Source: Bin87 sp965115825 (GTDB lineage: Bacteria > Chloroflexota > Dehalococcoidia > Lucifugimonadales > UBA3495). From it: DNA of 64,000 nt. The stretch covers positions 1,798,001 through 1,862,000 of the forward strand of contig OZ220464.1 of NCBI GenBank assembly GCA_965115825.1, written 5' to 3'. Position numbers and translations under genes: made by a program. Below the pieces are notes generated by a model. That model saw only the letters and a list, made by a program, of their open reading frames with translations. It was not told where the DNA came from and ran no database searches. This document shows positions 44,596-53,696 of the stretch, in pieces (position 1 is the stretch's first letter; each line of letters opens with the position of its first letter).

Positions 44596-45007
44596 ATCAA
44601 CTACCTCAATTTCATTTCCGATTATAGCACGGGCGGGTGCGGATACCTGCCGGCCGGAACAACGAAATGGGGGACGGCGGGGCGCATTGTGGCAAGGGCA
44701 GTGAGCAATCGCGCTGCCGTCAGGTTCGGGTGTGCGCCCACATCTGTGGGGAGCGCGCGGACGCTCTGCGCCGAGGGGCGGTAGGGGAAGCACTGCCAGA
44801 GTGGCAGGCGGGCAGGCGTGGACGTTCCCAGCCTGTACTACGACTATGCTGTGCTAATCTGGTTGCGCGCGCGGGCGCTCCGGTAGATGGCAAGCATAAT
44901 CCGGTCATGCGGACTGTTGCCGGCAGTTCTGCGCTGCTGGCAAGTTCCCGTGCTCTATGCCGTCTAAACAGTGGCCGCCGGGCGATTGCTGATGGTGGAT
45001 AAAGGAG
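44596..45007. other. Intergenic region, nothing recognised
   Basis: About 410 bp with G/C-rich sequence and no frame with good start signals or motifs. I see no RNA gene. Confidence 0.5.
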
Positions 45008-45036
45008 AGGGCCTCCGCCATAACGGCGGAGGCCCT
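45008..45036 (-). terminator. Intrinsic terminator of the 45070 gene
   Basis: A perfect 12-bp stem AGGGCCTCCGCC with complement (45008-45019, 45025-45036), loop of 5 nt, followed on the minus strand by CTCTCCTTTATCC, lies 34 bp after the gene stop. Confidence 0.75.
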
Positions 45037-45069
45037 GCGACAGGCTCGGGGTGAGGGAGCGGCGCTTCG

Positions 45070-45387
45070 CTACCCGTTGCGGCGCAAAGTTTGGGAGAGG
45101 CCCCGGTACTCGGCGATGTCGCGGTTCACCCGCTGCCGTTCGGTCATCGGGGGGCCGGCGATGGCGTCCCAGAGACGGACCAGGGTGGCCGAGACGACGA
45201 TGTGGATTAGCGGACGCCGACGAGCGGGCGTGTCCCACTGTTTGAGCAGCTCGGCCGGGGTTTCCGGCACGGCGGAGACGTCAGCGGCAGGGGCGGCGGG
45301 AGCCGGAGCAACCACCACGTTGGGAGTGGTGGCGGTTTCGGCAACCGCGGGGCTAGTTTCGGTTTCGGGCTTCAATGCGGTAACCAT
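45070..45387 (-). CDS. Hypothetical protein, Ala/Pro-rich N-terminus
   Basis: The 105-residue protein has a low-complexity Ala/Pro/Thr half and a basic C-terminal half (WDTPARRRPLIHIVVSATLVRLWDAIAGPP, then RQRVNRDIAEYRGLSQTLRRNG). AAAGGAGCAAACCGA precedes the ATG and a terminator follows, so it is probably real. No family recognised. Confidence 0.55.
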   Translation of the reverse strand: MVTALKPETETSPAVAETATTPNVVVAPAPAAPAADVSAVPETPAELLKQWDTPARRRPLIHIVVSATLVRLWDAIAGPPMTERQRVNRDIAEYRGLSQTLRRNG

Positions 45388-45402
45388 TCGGTTTGCTCCT
45401 TT

Positions 45403-45513
45403 GTCTGATAACGTCAGACGACGTTTATTTGTATTTATGATACGCCCGGTTTAACATCGCGTCAACGGATATTTCGCCATAATCCATATCGCTATACGCA
45501 ATATGACGTATAG
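45403..45513 (-). promoter_or_regulatory. Two operator-like inverted repeats upstream of the 45070 gene
   Basis: GTCTGA-N5-TCAGAC (45403-45419) lies just upstream of the ribosome-binding site, and CTATACG-N8-CGTATAG (45492-45513) about 75 bp further. The region is A+T-rich compared with its surroundings. Confidence 0.45.
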
Positions 45514-45554
45514 GCGGCAGGGCATACTGTGGCGGGCTCGGGGGGAGAGGATCC

Positions 45555-47012
45555 TTACAGGGCCAGCTTGCCGGGGTTCATGATGCCGGCGGGGTCGAGG
45601 GCGCGCTTGATGTTTCGCAGCGCATCCTGATTGGGGCCAAGTTCACGGGCCAGCAGGTGATTCAGCTTGATGCCGACGCCGTGGCAGTATTCCATGACGC
45701 CGCCCATGTCCTGGGCGAGGGTGAGGACTTCGTCGACGCCGGCGGCCAGGTTGGCGCGCACGTTGGGGTCATAGTCGCCCCTGCCGTTGACTTGGCGGTC
45801 ACCGTGGGGCACGACCAGCATTGAGAAGAACTCGGGGCGGCTCCATAGGGAGTATTCCACGACGCGGATTTTGCGGGCGGCCAACAGCGCGTCGGCGCGT
45901 CGGCGGTATTCCAGCACCCGGTCGGCAGGCAGGCTCATGTGCAAGTAGTCAAAGGCGCGACCCCATTGGCGCCGCCAACGCTCTGCCCGGGGACGGCCCA
46001 GGGCGGTCTCCCGGTAGTTCAGGGCGGAGTCGTGCCGACGCTGCCAGTATTCCACCGTTGACTGGGGGCCGATGTCCCGGCCGCCGGCGGCGGCGCAGAC
46101 GGCGAGGGCGCGCTGCTGGGCAGCGTCAACGCCTTCCCGGTAGCCCTCAAAGAGCAGGTGGAGTTGGATGCCTTCGTGGTCTTCGGTCAGGTCGAGCAGG
46201 GTTGGCCGGATGCCCAGCGCGGACATTTCGCAAACGGCGGCGAATCCGTGGGCGAAGTCGGCGAACTCGACGGTGGTGAAGGCGTGGGCTTCGGGCTGGC
46301 GGAATACCTTGACGGTGGCGCGGGTGATGACGCCGAACACGCCTTCCGAGCCTATGAACAGCCGGTTGAGGTCGGGGCCCGCGGACTGCTTGGGGACGGG
46401 CCGGGTTGCGATGACTTGGCCGTTGGGCAGCACCGCTTCCAGCGCGACCACCTGGTCGCCCATGGGGCCGAAGGCGGCGGCGCGATAGCCTACGCCGTTG
46501 GTGGAGATTGTGCCGGCGACGGTGGCGATGGGAACGCTGTAGGGGTCGTGGCCGGGCATCAGGGAGTGGGGCTGCAAGGCTTCGTAGAGGTCGGCCAGCA
46601 CCATGCCAGCCTCTACGTCGGCGGTGAGGGATGCGGCATCCACGCTGAGCAGGCGGTTGAGGCGGCGCATGTCCAGGATGATACCGCCATGTACCGGAAC
46701 GATGCCGCCCATCACGCCGGTGCCGCCGCCGTAAGGTATGACGGGAATGGCGCGCTGCTGGGCGAGGGCGATGACGCGGGAGACCTGCGCGGTGTCGGCG
46801 GGGCGGACGATAACGTCGGCTAGGCGGTCAAAAGCAGCGTCGGCGTAGTAGGCTCGGTAAGGGGTTAGCGCGTCGGCAGAGTAGCGGTCGGCGGCGTCGG
46901 GGTCGGTGAAGACGTGCTGGGCGCCGACGATTTGGCGCAGGCAGTCGGCAATTTGCGGCCAATCAATGGGTGCGGGCGAGCTCGGGCTGTCCGGGTGGGA
47001 ATGCAACGTCAT
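45555..47012 (-). CDS. FAD-binding oxidase, GlcD-like
   Basis: The 485-residue flavoprotein of the vanillyl-alcohol-oxidase/glycolate-oxidase type has the FAD pyrophosphate loop IPVIPYGGGTGVMGG, PGHDPYSVPIATVAGTISTNGVGYRA, FIGSEGVFGVIT and a C-terminal GxGxK-type helix ending LDPAGIMNPGKL. It oxidises a 2-hydroxy acid such as glycolate or D-lactate. The ATG at 47012 starts the homologous part; an earlier start would overlap cysS and add 38 Pro-rich residues. No GlcE/GlcF genes are nearby. Confidence 0.85.
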   Translation of the reverse strand: MTLHSHPDSPSSPAPIDWPQIADCLRQIVGAQHVFTDPDAADRYSADALTPYRAYYADAAFDRLADVIVRPADTAQVSRVIALAQQRAIPVIPYGGGTGVMGGIVPVHGGIILDMRRLNRLLSVDAASLTADVEAGMVLADLYEALQPHSLMPGHDPYSVPIATVAGTISTNGVGYRAAAFGPMGDQVVALEAVLPNGQVIATRPVPKQSAGPDLNRLFIGSEGVFGVITRATVKVFRQPEAHAFTTVEFADFAHGFAAVCEMSALGIRPTLLDLTEDHEGIQLHLLFEGYREGVDAAQQRALAVCAAAGGRDIGPQSTVEYWQRRHDSALNYRETALGRPRAERWRRQWGRAFDYLHMSLPADRVLEYRRRADALLAARKIRVVEYSLWSRPEFFSMLVVPHGDRQVNGRGDYDPNVRANLAAGVDEVLTLAQDMGGVMEYCHGVGIKLNHLLARELGPNQDALRNIKRALDPAGIMNPGKLAL

Positions 47013-47101
47013 TTTCGAGCGGTCGACGGGCGTGGGTGGGTGGGGCGTGGGGGCACGGTGGAGAGGGGGGAGAGGATGGCGCGGCGGCGGAGTCCCAACG
47101 T

Positions 47102-48475
47102 TCAGCCGGGTGCTTGGCGCTGCCACTGGGTGCCTCGGGGGCCGTCTTCCAGGGTTACGCCTGCGGAGGCGAGGCCGTCGCGGATTTGGTCGGCGAGGGC
47201 GAATTGACGGGCAGCGCGGAGCTCGGAGCGCACGGACACGAGGAGGTCGATGAAAGGCGCGGCGGCCAGGTCGGCGTTGTTGTGGAGGCGATTGGCGAAG
47301 GTGAGGCCGAGGACGCCGCCTAGCTCGCGGAGGGCGGCCTGGCCGTCGGCGACGCTTTGGCCGGCGTCGCGGCCGCGGTTGATGTCGCGGGCGAGGGCGA
47401 AGAGGGCGGCTATGGCCTGGGGGGTGTTGAGGTCGTCGTCCATGGCGTGGGCGAATCGGGCGCGGTGGGATGAAGGGTCGACCTGGGGTCCGGAGCCGTT
47501 GCCTGGCGTGAGGGCGTGGCGGATGCGTTCCAGGCTGCGCTCGGTGGCGGCGGCGCCTTCGTCGCTGTAGGCCAGTGGGCTGCGGTAGTGGCTGCTGAGG
47601 AAGTAGAGGCGCATGGCGTCGGGGGAGTAATGTTCCAGGGCTTCAGCGACGGAGACGAGGTTGCCGAGAGACTTGCTCATTTTGTCGGAGCCGAGCTGGA
47701 GGAGGCCATTGTGCATCCAATAGCGGGAGAAGGGGCTGGCGCCGGTGTAGCATTCGCTTTGGGCGATTTCGTTTTCGTGGTGGGGGAAGATCAGGTCCTG
47801 GCCGCCGCCGTGGATGTCGATCTGTGCGCCGAGATATTCGAGGGACATGGTAGTGCACTCGATGTGCCAGCCGGGACGGCCGGGGCCCCAAGGGCTTTCC
47901 CAAGAGGGTTCGCCGGGTTTGGCGCCTTTCCAGAGGACGAAGTCCATGGGGTGCTCTTTGTTTTCGTCCACCTGGATGCGGGCGCCGGCGATCATGCTGT
48001 CGAGGGTGCGGTGGCTGAGTTTGCCGTAGTCGCTTTTGCTGGCGACGCGGAAATAGACGTCGCCGGCGGCTGGGTAGGCGTGGCCGCGGTCGATGAGGCC
48101 GGAGATGGCGGCGATGATGCGGGGGATTTCGCGGGTGGCGCGAGGGTATTCGGCGGCGCGGAGGATGTTGAGGGCGTCCATGGCGCGGAAGTAATCGTCG
48201 ATGAACTCTGCGACGAGTTGGTCTTCGGAGACGCCGTTTTCGTGGGCGCGGCGGATGATTTTGTCGTCGATGTCGGTAAAGTTCTGGACGTGGCGGACGC
48301 GGTAGCCTTTGAATTCGAGGTAGCGGCGGAGGGTGTCGAAGACGACGTAGCTGAGGGCGTGTCCGACGTGGGTAGCGGAGTAGGGGGTAACGCCGCAAAC
48401 GTACATTTTGACTTCGTTGGCGTCGGCGGGGACGAAATCTTCGACTTGACCGCTGAGGGTGTTGTAGAGCTTCAT
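47102..48475 (-). CDS. cysS: Cysteinyl-tRNA synthetase
   Basis: The 457-residue class I synthetase shows the zinc Cys27 in MYVCGVTPY, the HIGH-like motif HVGH, NFTDIDDKII, ECTTMSLEYLG with IHGGGQDLIFPHHENEIAQSE (zinc ligands) and DKMSKSLGN. It charges tRNA-Cys and is essential. It lies downstream of ispF, as in several bacteria, and upstream of the FAD oxidase. Confidence 0.97.
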   Translation of the reverse strand: MKLYNTLSGQVEDFVPADANEVKMYVCGVTPYSATHVGHALSYVVFDTLRRYLEFKGYRVRHVQNFTDIDDKIIRRAHENGVSEDQLVAEFIDDYFRAMDALNILRAAEYPRATREIPRIIAAISGLIDRGHAYPAAGDVYFRVASKSDYGKLSHRTLDSMIAGARIQVDENKEHPMDFVLWKGAKPGEPSWESPWGPGRPGWHIECTTMSLEYLGAQIDIHGGGQDLIFPHHENEIAQSECYTGASPFSRYWMHNGLLQLGSDKMSKSLGNLVSVAEALEHYSPDAMRLYFLSSHYRSPLAYSDEGAAATERSLERIRHALTPGNGSGPQVDPSSHRARFAHAMDDDLNTPQAIAALFALARDINRGRDAGQSVADGQAALRELGGVLGLTFANRLHNNADLAAAPFIDLLVSVRSELRAARQFALADQIRDGLASAGVTLEDGPRGTQWQRQAPG

Positions 48476-48502
48476 ATCTAGCCGGGTGTGGTGGCGCGGG
48501 TT

Positions 48503-48982
48503 CTAAGGATGGGAAAGGAGGGCGACGGCGGTGGCGGCGATGCCTTCTTCCCGTCCGGTGAAGCCGAGGTAGTCGGTGGTGGTGGCTTTGACGCTGATTT
48601 GGGAGGGCGTGATGGACAGGGCGGCGGCGATGTTGCGGCGCATTGCGGGGACGTGAGGCGACAGCCGGGGTCGCTGGGCCAACATTGTAGCATCAACGTT
48701 GACGATGCTCCAACCATCGGCGGCGATGAGGGCGGCAGTGCGTTCGAGCAGGATGAGGCTGCTGATGCCGGCCAGAGACGGGTCGTTGGAGGGGAAGCGC
48801 ATACCGATGTCGCCGGCGGAGGCGGCGCCTAGGAGGGCGTCGATGATGGCGTGGCTGAGGGCGTCGCCATCGCTGTGGCCGGCGAGCCCCCGGGTGTGGA
48901 GTATGACGACGCCGCCGAGGGTGAGGAGGCGGTCGTGGGCCAAGGCGTGGGCGTCGGCGCCGGTTCCAACTCGGTACTGCAC
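48503..48982 (-). CDS. ispF: 2-C-methyl-D-erythritol 2,4-cyclodiphosphate synthase
   Basis: The 159-residue enzyme of the MEP isoprenoid pathway has the zinc motif GTGADAHAL, GHSDGDALSHAI and the C-terminal FTGREEGIAATAVALL. It starts with GTG at 48982. It lies two genes downstream of ispD, giving consecutive pathway roles, with an unrelated membrane protein gene between them. Confidence 0.95.
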   Translation of the reverse strand: MQYRVGTGADAHALAHDRLLTLGGVVILHTRGLAGHSDGDALSHAIIDALLGAASAGDIGMRFPSNDPSLAGISSLILLERTAALIAADGWSIVNVDATMLAQRPRLSPHVPAMRRNIAAALSITPSQISVKATTTDYLGFTGREEGIAATAVALLSHP

Positions 48983-49022
48983 TGGGGTTTTCGTCTGGGG
49001 GAGCAGGCCGGTTGGGGCGTGG

Positions 49023-49460
49023 TTATTTCCGGATGGATTTCAGGGCCCGGTGGGCTGCTTCGAGGTCGTTGAGGGACTCGCTGTTGGCGAGGAGGGGGGC
49101 GTAGGCGATGACGACGGCGAAGACGAACATGAGGGAGGATGCGATGGCGATGGCGACGGCGCCGACGTTTTCGAGGGTGGAGACCTGGTGGTGAAAGGCG
49201 CCGGCGCGGTCGGCGATGGAGGTCGGCAAGGTCAGGTTAAACTCGACGGCGGCCAGCAGGATGATGGGAACCAGGCTGACCATGGCGATGAGGAGCCAGA
49301 CTACCACCCAGAGCAGGAACTTCTTGCGTTCCAGGTTCACTTGGGAGCGCAGACGGTCAAGGCGGGCGGGGGCGATCTGCATATTGAGTCCGACGGCGCT
49401 GACGCGCAGGTAATTCGTATATTCCCGATACCGCTCGCGGTTGGCGCTTTGGGCAGCCAT
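49023..49460 (-). CDS. Hypothetical two-helix membrane protein
   Basis: The 145-residue protein has a basic N-terminal helix, two membrane segments (about 48-74 and 98-122) and a helical charged C-terminus. GGAGGTTATCCAC precedes the ATG. It sits between ispD and ispF, in the same direction, so it is probably transcribed with them. No family recognised. Confidence 0.65.
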   Translation of the reverse strand: MAAQSANRERYREYTNYLRVSAVGLNMQIAPARLDRLRSQVNLERKKFLLWVVVWLLIAMVSLVPIILLAAVEFNLTLPTSIADRAGAFHHQVSTLENVGAVAIAIASSLMFVFAVVIAYAPLLANSESLNDLEAAHRALKSIRK

Positions 49461-49619
49461 GTGGATAACCTCCGAACTGAACGAAAACGATACTGAATGA
49501 AAGTGATGGTACGGCGGAACGGGCCAATGACCGGCGGCGGGCCGGCGTATGGGAAGGCCGACGACGGGCCTATTATAGCGTTGCCGGGGTGGGCAATGCC
49601 AGAAGCCTTTGGGGTCGGT

Positions 49620-50327
49620 TTAGGCGATTACCGGGGCGTTGGTGAGGAGGTGGCGCACGATGGCGAGGTCTTCGGGGGTGGTGACTTTGAGGTTGTGGGG
49701 GCTGCCGGGGAAGATGTGGACGGTGTGTCCGGCGGCCTCGGCGATGGCGGCGTCATCGGTGTAGTCGGCGTCGGCGGCATGGTGGGCGGACAGGAGGAGG
49801 TTGTAGTCGAACGCTTGGGGGGTTTGAGCGGCCCAGAGTGTGTCGCGGTTGGGGGTGGCGGTAATGACGCCAGAGTGGTCTACAATCTTGATGGTGTCTT
49901 TGACGGGGATGGCGGCGACGGTGGCGCCATGGCAGCGAACGGCGTCGAGGGTGCGGGCTAGGACGGCGTGGGAGATGCAGGGGCGGGCGCCGTCGTGTAC
50001 GGCGACCCAGCGACAGGGGCCGAGAGCGGTGAGGCCGGCATAAACGGAGTCCTGGCGTCGGGCGCCGCCGGGGCAAACGGCCTGGATTTTGGGGATGGAA
50101 AGTTGGTGAACCAGGGCCTGGGAACGGGCGAGCGATTGGGGGGCGACGACCAAGACGATGCGGGCCACGGCGTGGGAGTGGGCGAGGCGGAGGAGGGTGT
50201 GGGCAATGAGGGGGAGGCCGTGGATGTCGGCGAAGGTTTTGTCGGTTCCGGCCATGCGGGAGCTGCGGCCGGCCGCGACTACTACTAGGCCGAGGAGGTT
50301 GTCGTCATTGGGGTGGTGGGTGGGCAT
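49620..50327 (-). CDS. ispD: 2-C-methyl-D-erythritol 4-phosphate cytidylyltransferase
   Basis: The 235-residue MEP-pathway enzyme has the nucleotide-binding loop VVVAAGRSSRMAGTDK, HDGARP, the metal/substrate region AAIPVKDTIKIV, TPQAFDY and DDAAIAE plus the KVTTPEDLAIV ending. It makes CDP-ME from MEP and CTP. Confidence 0.95.
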   Translation of the reverse strand: MPTHHPNDDNLLGLVVVAAGRSSRMAGTDKTFADIHGLPLIAHTLLRLAHSHAVARIVLVVAPQSLARSQALVHQLSIPKIQAVCPGGARRQDSVYAGLTALGPCRWVAVHDGARPCISHAVLARTLDAVRCHGATVAAIPVKDTIKIVDHSGVITATPNRDTLWAAQTPQAFDYNLLLSAHHAADADYTDDAAIAEAAGHTVHIFPGSPHNLKVTTPEDLAIVRHLLTNAPVIA

Positions 50328-50347
50328 TGTCAGAAGCAGCAGGGTTG

Positions 50348-50872
50348 CTAATCCGTAGGGGCTCGCTGGGATTGCTGTAATTCATCTATTTGCTCGCGGG
50401 TGCGGCCATAGATTTGCGGCACATCCCAACCGTTAATGCCGGAGTAAGCGTCAATCTGAGAGCGGTGGTGGACTTCATGCTCGATGAGCATCATCAGGAT
50501 GCGCCAGCCGCTGAGGGAGCCGTCGGTGTCAATCATTTTGATGCGACGGTTGAGCCATTGGGGAGGGGTGTCCTCCAAACGGCGGTGGAACTCGGCGTGG
50601 GATTCCGCCAGGGCAGGTATCCAGTCCGCCTGCCGTTGAGTGCTGGGCACGGGCCAGTCGTACCGCCAGCCTTCGTTGCGGTATGCGCGGGCGAAGTACA
50701 TCCGCGACTCGCAGATGTGATGAACAATCTGGTTGATGCTCCACCCTTTTTCACCCTGGCCTATTGGCGGCGTCCAATTTTGAGCCGGCGGCGGCAAGGC
50801 CTGTATGTCGCGCAGAGTGCGACGATGGATGGAATCGAAATATCGGAGGAACTCCTGTGGGTCGGTCAGCAT
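50348..50872 (-). CDS. DinB-family protein
   Basis: The 174-residue four-helix-bundle protein of the DinB/YfiT metalloenzyme superfamily has the metal His ligands in INQIVHHICES and LIEHEVHHRSQIDAY. Relatives include bacillithiol transferases and hydrolases. Substrate unknown. It is first in the leftward run that continues with ispD, 20 bp away. Confidence 0.85.
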   Translation of the reverse strand: MLTDPQEFLRYFDSIHRRTLRDIQALPPPAQNWTPPIGQGEKGWSINQIVHHICESRMYFARAYRNEGWRYDWPVPSTQRQADWIPALAESHAEFHRRLEDTPPQWLNRRIKMIDTDGSLSGWRILMMLIEHEVHHRSQIDAYSGINGWDVPQIYGRTREQIDELQQSQRAPTD

Positions 50873-50941
50873 AGCGCTTGAACCTCCGGTTGCGTTTGGC
50901 GACAGTGAGGCGTCCGGCGATGTAATGCGCTGACGGCGTTC

Positions 50942-51337
50942 TCACGGGGCAGGCTGCACCAGCTCTATGAGTACGTCGTCAGGGCCTTCGATGTAGGACA
51001 AGCGGGAGCCGGTAGCGGTGTCGGTGATGGGTAGCACGGTGCGGACGCCGGCGGCGGTGAGACGCTCCATCTCAGCCTCAATGTCCGCCACGTCAAATCC
51101 GAAGTGTTCCAGGCCGAGGCGGTTCAGCTCGGCGACGGCGCGCTCGTCGGAGGAGCCGGGAGGCTTGGAAGACACGTTGAGCCGGCACTGGCCGCCCATT
51201 TCCATGCCGATGGTGATGGTGTTGGGCATAACCGTGCGCTCCGACACAATGCGGGCGTTGAAGTGTTTTTCGTACCAGGCGGCGGTAGCGTGAGGGTCGG
51301 CGGCGCGGATGTGGACGTGATTGATGCGGTATTCCAT
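50942..51337 (-). CDS. Glyoxalase/VOC-superfamily protein
   Basis: The 131-residue protein has the vicinal-oxygen-chelate pattern: INHVHIRAADPHATAAWYEKHF at the start (His ligand), GLEHFGFDVADIEAEMERL in the middle and a final SYIEGPDDVLIELVQP (Glu ligand). It is a metal-dependent dioxygenase, isomerase or lyase of unknown substrate. AAAGGAGGCAACCTACCC precedes the ATG at 51337. Confidence 0.85.
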   Translation of the reverse strand: MEYRINHVHIRAADPHATAAWYEKHFNARIVSERTVMPNTITIGMEMGGQCRLNVSSKPPGSSDERAVAELNRLGLEHFGFDVADIEAEMERLTAAGVRTVLPITDTATGSRLSYIEGPDDVLIELVQPAP

Positions 51338-51369
51338 TGGGTAGGTTGCCTCCTTTGAGGATTGGTCGG

Positions 51370-51828
51370 TCAGAGATTGCGGGAGCATATGATTAGCATA
51401 GCGGATATGAAGGCTTGGGCTTGTTGCCAGGACCTGTTAAATTCGCCGGCGGAAAGACGGTCCCGGTCGGCATGGATGTGAAGCAAGTGCCGCACAGTGC
51501 AACCCCGAACCCAACGATGGTCCCGGTCGGCATGGATGTGAAGCTTATCGGCGTGCTGCCAATTCTCCATCAAGGAGGCGCCATCGGTCTCCGATGCCGC
51601 AACTTTGCGAAGCAAGTTGACTTTGCCTCTGGTGGCACCCGGGTTCTCTCCGAGTTGGTTGGCTATTGCGTTGATGCATTGCTTAGCGGATTCATACAGC
51701 AGCGCTGCGGCGCAGTCGCTATCTGAGTCTCTTTCCAACATCAAATGGGCTTGACGGCGATAGTTGCGAGCTCGGGCCTCGTGCCGGACTGCCATCTGCT
51801 GGTAACGTTGAGAGGAACTACTGGTCAT
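51370..51828 (-). CDS. HEPN-like small protein with duplicated LHIHADRD motif (3 of 5)
   Basis: The 152-residue helical protein starts at an ATG that overlaps the upstream gene's stop by 11 nt, which suggests coupled translation. It has YESAKQCINAIANQLG, comparable to the second helix of the other HEPN/PaREP1-like proteins, and then ADKLHIHADRDH and RHLLHIHADRDR, two copies of the region that carries the His of the putative active site. The duplication is exactly 60 bp (20 residues) apart. Function unknown. Confidence 0.6.
   Translation of the reverse strand: MTSSSSQRYQQMAVRHEARARNYRRQAHLMLERDSDSDCAAALLYESAKQCINAIANQLGENPGATRGKVNLLRKVAASETDGASLMENWQHADKLHIHADRDHRWVRGCTVRHLLHIHADRDRLSAGEFNRSWQQAQAFISAMLIICSRNL
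51456..51543. repeat. 60-bp in-frame direct duplication
   Basis: GGTCCCGGTCGGCATGGATG followed by TGAAG occurs at 51459 and again 60 bp later at 51519. The copies are in frame within the gene at 51370-51828. Confidence 0.9.
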
Positions 51829-52180
51829 CGAAGCACTCTCTGATAAATTGCTCCGCCGTTTCGTAGGCAAGTTCTAATTGGTAATCTTCCAGCACGTCCA
51901 TTTCAGCGTGGTCTTTCAGCAGAGAACCGGGTGCAATAGCACTACCGAAATAGCGCTTGCCTACAGTCGGGTCAGCGGCCAAGGCGTCGGCAATTGAAAA
52001 CAGGTCGAGGTCATTCAGACCACTGTATTTCACCCCGTGGGTGTCGGCCAGGGCGGCGAAGGTGGCTTGGGTGGCTTTCCACATCAGGCCGGCGGCTTTG
52101 CGATGGCTGCCAGCCTCCCGCTCCAGTTTGGCAGCGGCCAGATATTCAAGGGCGGTTTTTGCGGCGGCGGGCGCGGTCAT
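51818..52180 (-). CDS. HEPN/PaREP1-like small protein (4 of 5)
   Basis: The 120-residue protein is helical, with AAGLMWKATQATFAALADTHG in the helix 2 position and LLKDHAEMDVLEDYQLELAYETAEQFI at the end, where other members have LHxNFY. It overlaps the start of the next HEPN-like gene, forming a two-gene unit. AGGAGCAATCACT precedes the ATG. Whether the two act as toxin and partner is not known. Confidence 0.6.
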   Translation of the reverse strand: MTAPAAAKTALEYLAAAKLEREAGSHRKAAGLMWKATQATFAALADTHGVKYSGLNDLDLFSIADALAADPTVGKRYFGSAIAPGSLLKDHAEMDVLEDYQLELAYETAEQFIRECFDDQ

Positions 52181-52362
52181 AGTGATTGCTCCTGTCCTGT
52201 ACGGTTCCGGTATGGTGTCGCCGGCTTTTTGGTACGCTGCTATTATAACAGTGCCCGCTATGGGGCCGGCGGCGGTTGCCGCTGTGCAACGGTGTTGCTA
52301 CACTGGCGCCATTCAACCCGCTACACGACGAACTGACGGAGCGCAAGCTCCGGGAGAAGATT

Positions 52363-52980
52363 ATGATTTACGAAGTTCGCACCTACGACCTGAAACCCGG
52401 CGCCGTGCCGCAAGCGGAAGAAGCCTTCGCGGAAGCGCTGCCCCACCGGGAAAAATACTCGCCCATCGCCGCTTTCTGGCGCACGGAAATCGGGCCGCTG
52501 AACCAGATTATCCACGTGTGGGGATACGAAAACCTGGAGGAGCGCAACCGCATCCGCGCCGAGGCCTCCCAAGACCCCAACTGGCCGCCGAAAATCACGC
52601 CGGGCAATATCCTGAACATGAACTCGGAAGTGTGGACGCCGGCGCCGTTTATGCGGCCCATGGGCGGCGACCAGTCTCTGGGCAACATCTACGAAATGCG
52701 AATTTACACCTACGAGAACGGTTCCATACCGGAACTGCTGCGCCGCTGGGAGGAGGCGTTGCCCTACCGCGAAGAGTTCTCGCCGCTGGCCGCCGGGATG
52801 TACACGGAATTCGGAAACCTGAACCGCTGGATGCACGTGTGGCCCTACCAGGACTTGAACCACCGGGCCGAAGTGCGAGCGGCAGCCGGCAAGATACCGC
52901 AGTGGCCGTCAGGAGCCCCGGGGCGAGTGAGCCAGGAAAACAAAATAATGATACCGGCCAGCTTTTCGCCAATGCACTGA
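52363..52980 (+). CDS. NIPSNAP-family protein
   Basis: The 205-residue protein has two tandem NIPSNAP (dimeric alpha-beta barrel) domains, each starting YEVRTYDLKPG or YEMRIYTYENG and containing a WRTEIGPLNQIIHVWGY or YTEFGNLNRWMHVWPY block. Role in bacteria is unknown. GGGAGAAGATT lies before the ATG at 52363. Confidence 0.85.
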   Translation: MIYEVRTYDLKPGAVPQAEEAFAEALPHREKYSPIAAFWRTEIGPLNQIIHVWGYENLEERNRIRAEASQDPNWPPKITPGNILNMNSEVWTPAPFMRPMGGDQSLGNIYEMRIYTYENGSIPELLRRWEEALPYREEFSPLAAGMYTEFGNLNRWMHVWPYQDLNHRAEVRAAAGKIPQWPSGAPGRVSQENKIMIPASFSPMH

Positions 52981-52981
52981 C

Positions 52982-53686
52982 ATGGCTATCGTGAACTACA
53001 GGCGCGCGAATCATCTGGCCCGGTTTTATGAACTGTTAGAGCGGCTTGAGCTCAACTTGAGCGGTGGGCGCCGACTGTCGGAATGTTCCGGGGGAATGGA
53101 CTGGCCGAGGCGTGGGGTCTATTTCTTTCGGGAGACGGGCGAAAACCGCAGCGATAGCGGAGATGGACTGCGCATCGTGCGAGTGGGTACTCATGCGCTG
53201 AAATCCGGCGCCAAATCTACGCTCTGGAGGAGGCTTTCACAACATCGGGGAAATGCCGCTGGCAGCGGCGGCAATCACCGTGGGTCTGTATTCCGGCTGA
53301 TTGTTGGGGCGGCTTTGATACAGCGAGATAGCCGTGAGTTCCCGCGCTGGGGGCTAGGTAATAACGCCCCCAAGGAAGTCAGAGAGAACGAGCGGCCCAT
53401 GGAAAGGAAGGTATCCTCAGCTATTGGCGATATGCCTTTCTTATGGCTGGCGGTAGAAGATAAACCGGGGCCGGACAGTATGCGCGGCTACATTGAACGC
53501 AACGCCATCGCGCTGCTCAGCAACTATGAGAAAAAGACGATTGACCCGCCATCCGTAGGCTGGTTGGGCTGTTACAGCGACCGGGAGCGCGTCAGGAAAT
53601 CCGGCCTGTGGAACTCCAACCATGTTGACGAAGCCTATAACCCAGCCTTTTTGGATTGCCTGGAGTGGCTGATTGAGAGGATGTGA
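52982..53686 (+). CDS. GIY-YIG-like nuclease
   Basis: The 234-residue protein has GVYFF at 45-49 and RVGTH at 67-71, the two strands of a GIY-YIG domain, followed by LWRRLSQHRG (81-90) with the basic residues, and RGYIERNAIALL with the likely metal Glu. Spacing between the strands is longer than in the shortest members. It starts 1 nt after the NIPSNAP stop and ends 10 nt before the next gene, so it may be co-translated with both. It should nick or cut DNA; target unknown. Confidence 0.65.
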   Translation: MAIVNYRRANHLARFYELLERLELNLSGGRRLSECSGGMDWPRRGVYFFRETGENRSDSGDGLRIVRVGTHALKSGAKSTLWRRLSQHRGNAAGSGGNHRGSVFRLIVGAALIQRDSREFPRWGLGNNAPKEVRENERPMERKVSSAIGDMPFLWLAVEDKPGPDSMRGYIERNAIALLSNYEKKTIDPPSVGWLGCYSDRERVRKSGLWNSNHVDEAYNPAFLDCLEWLIERM

Positions 53687-53696
53687 GCAGAGCATC

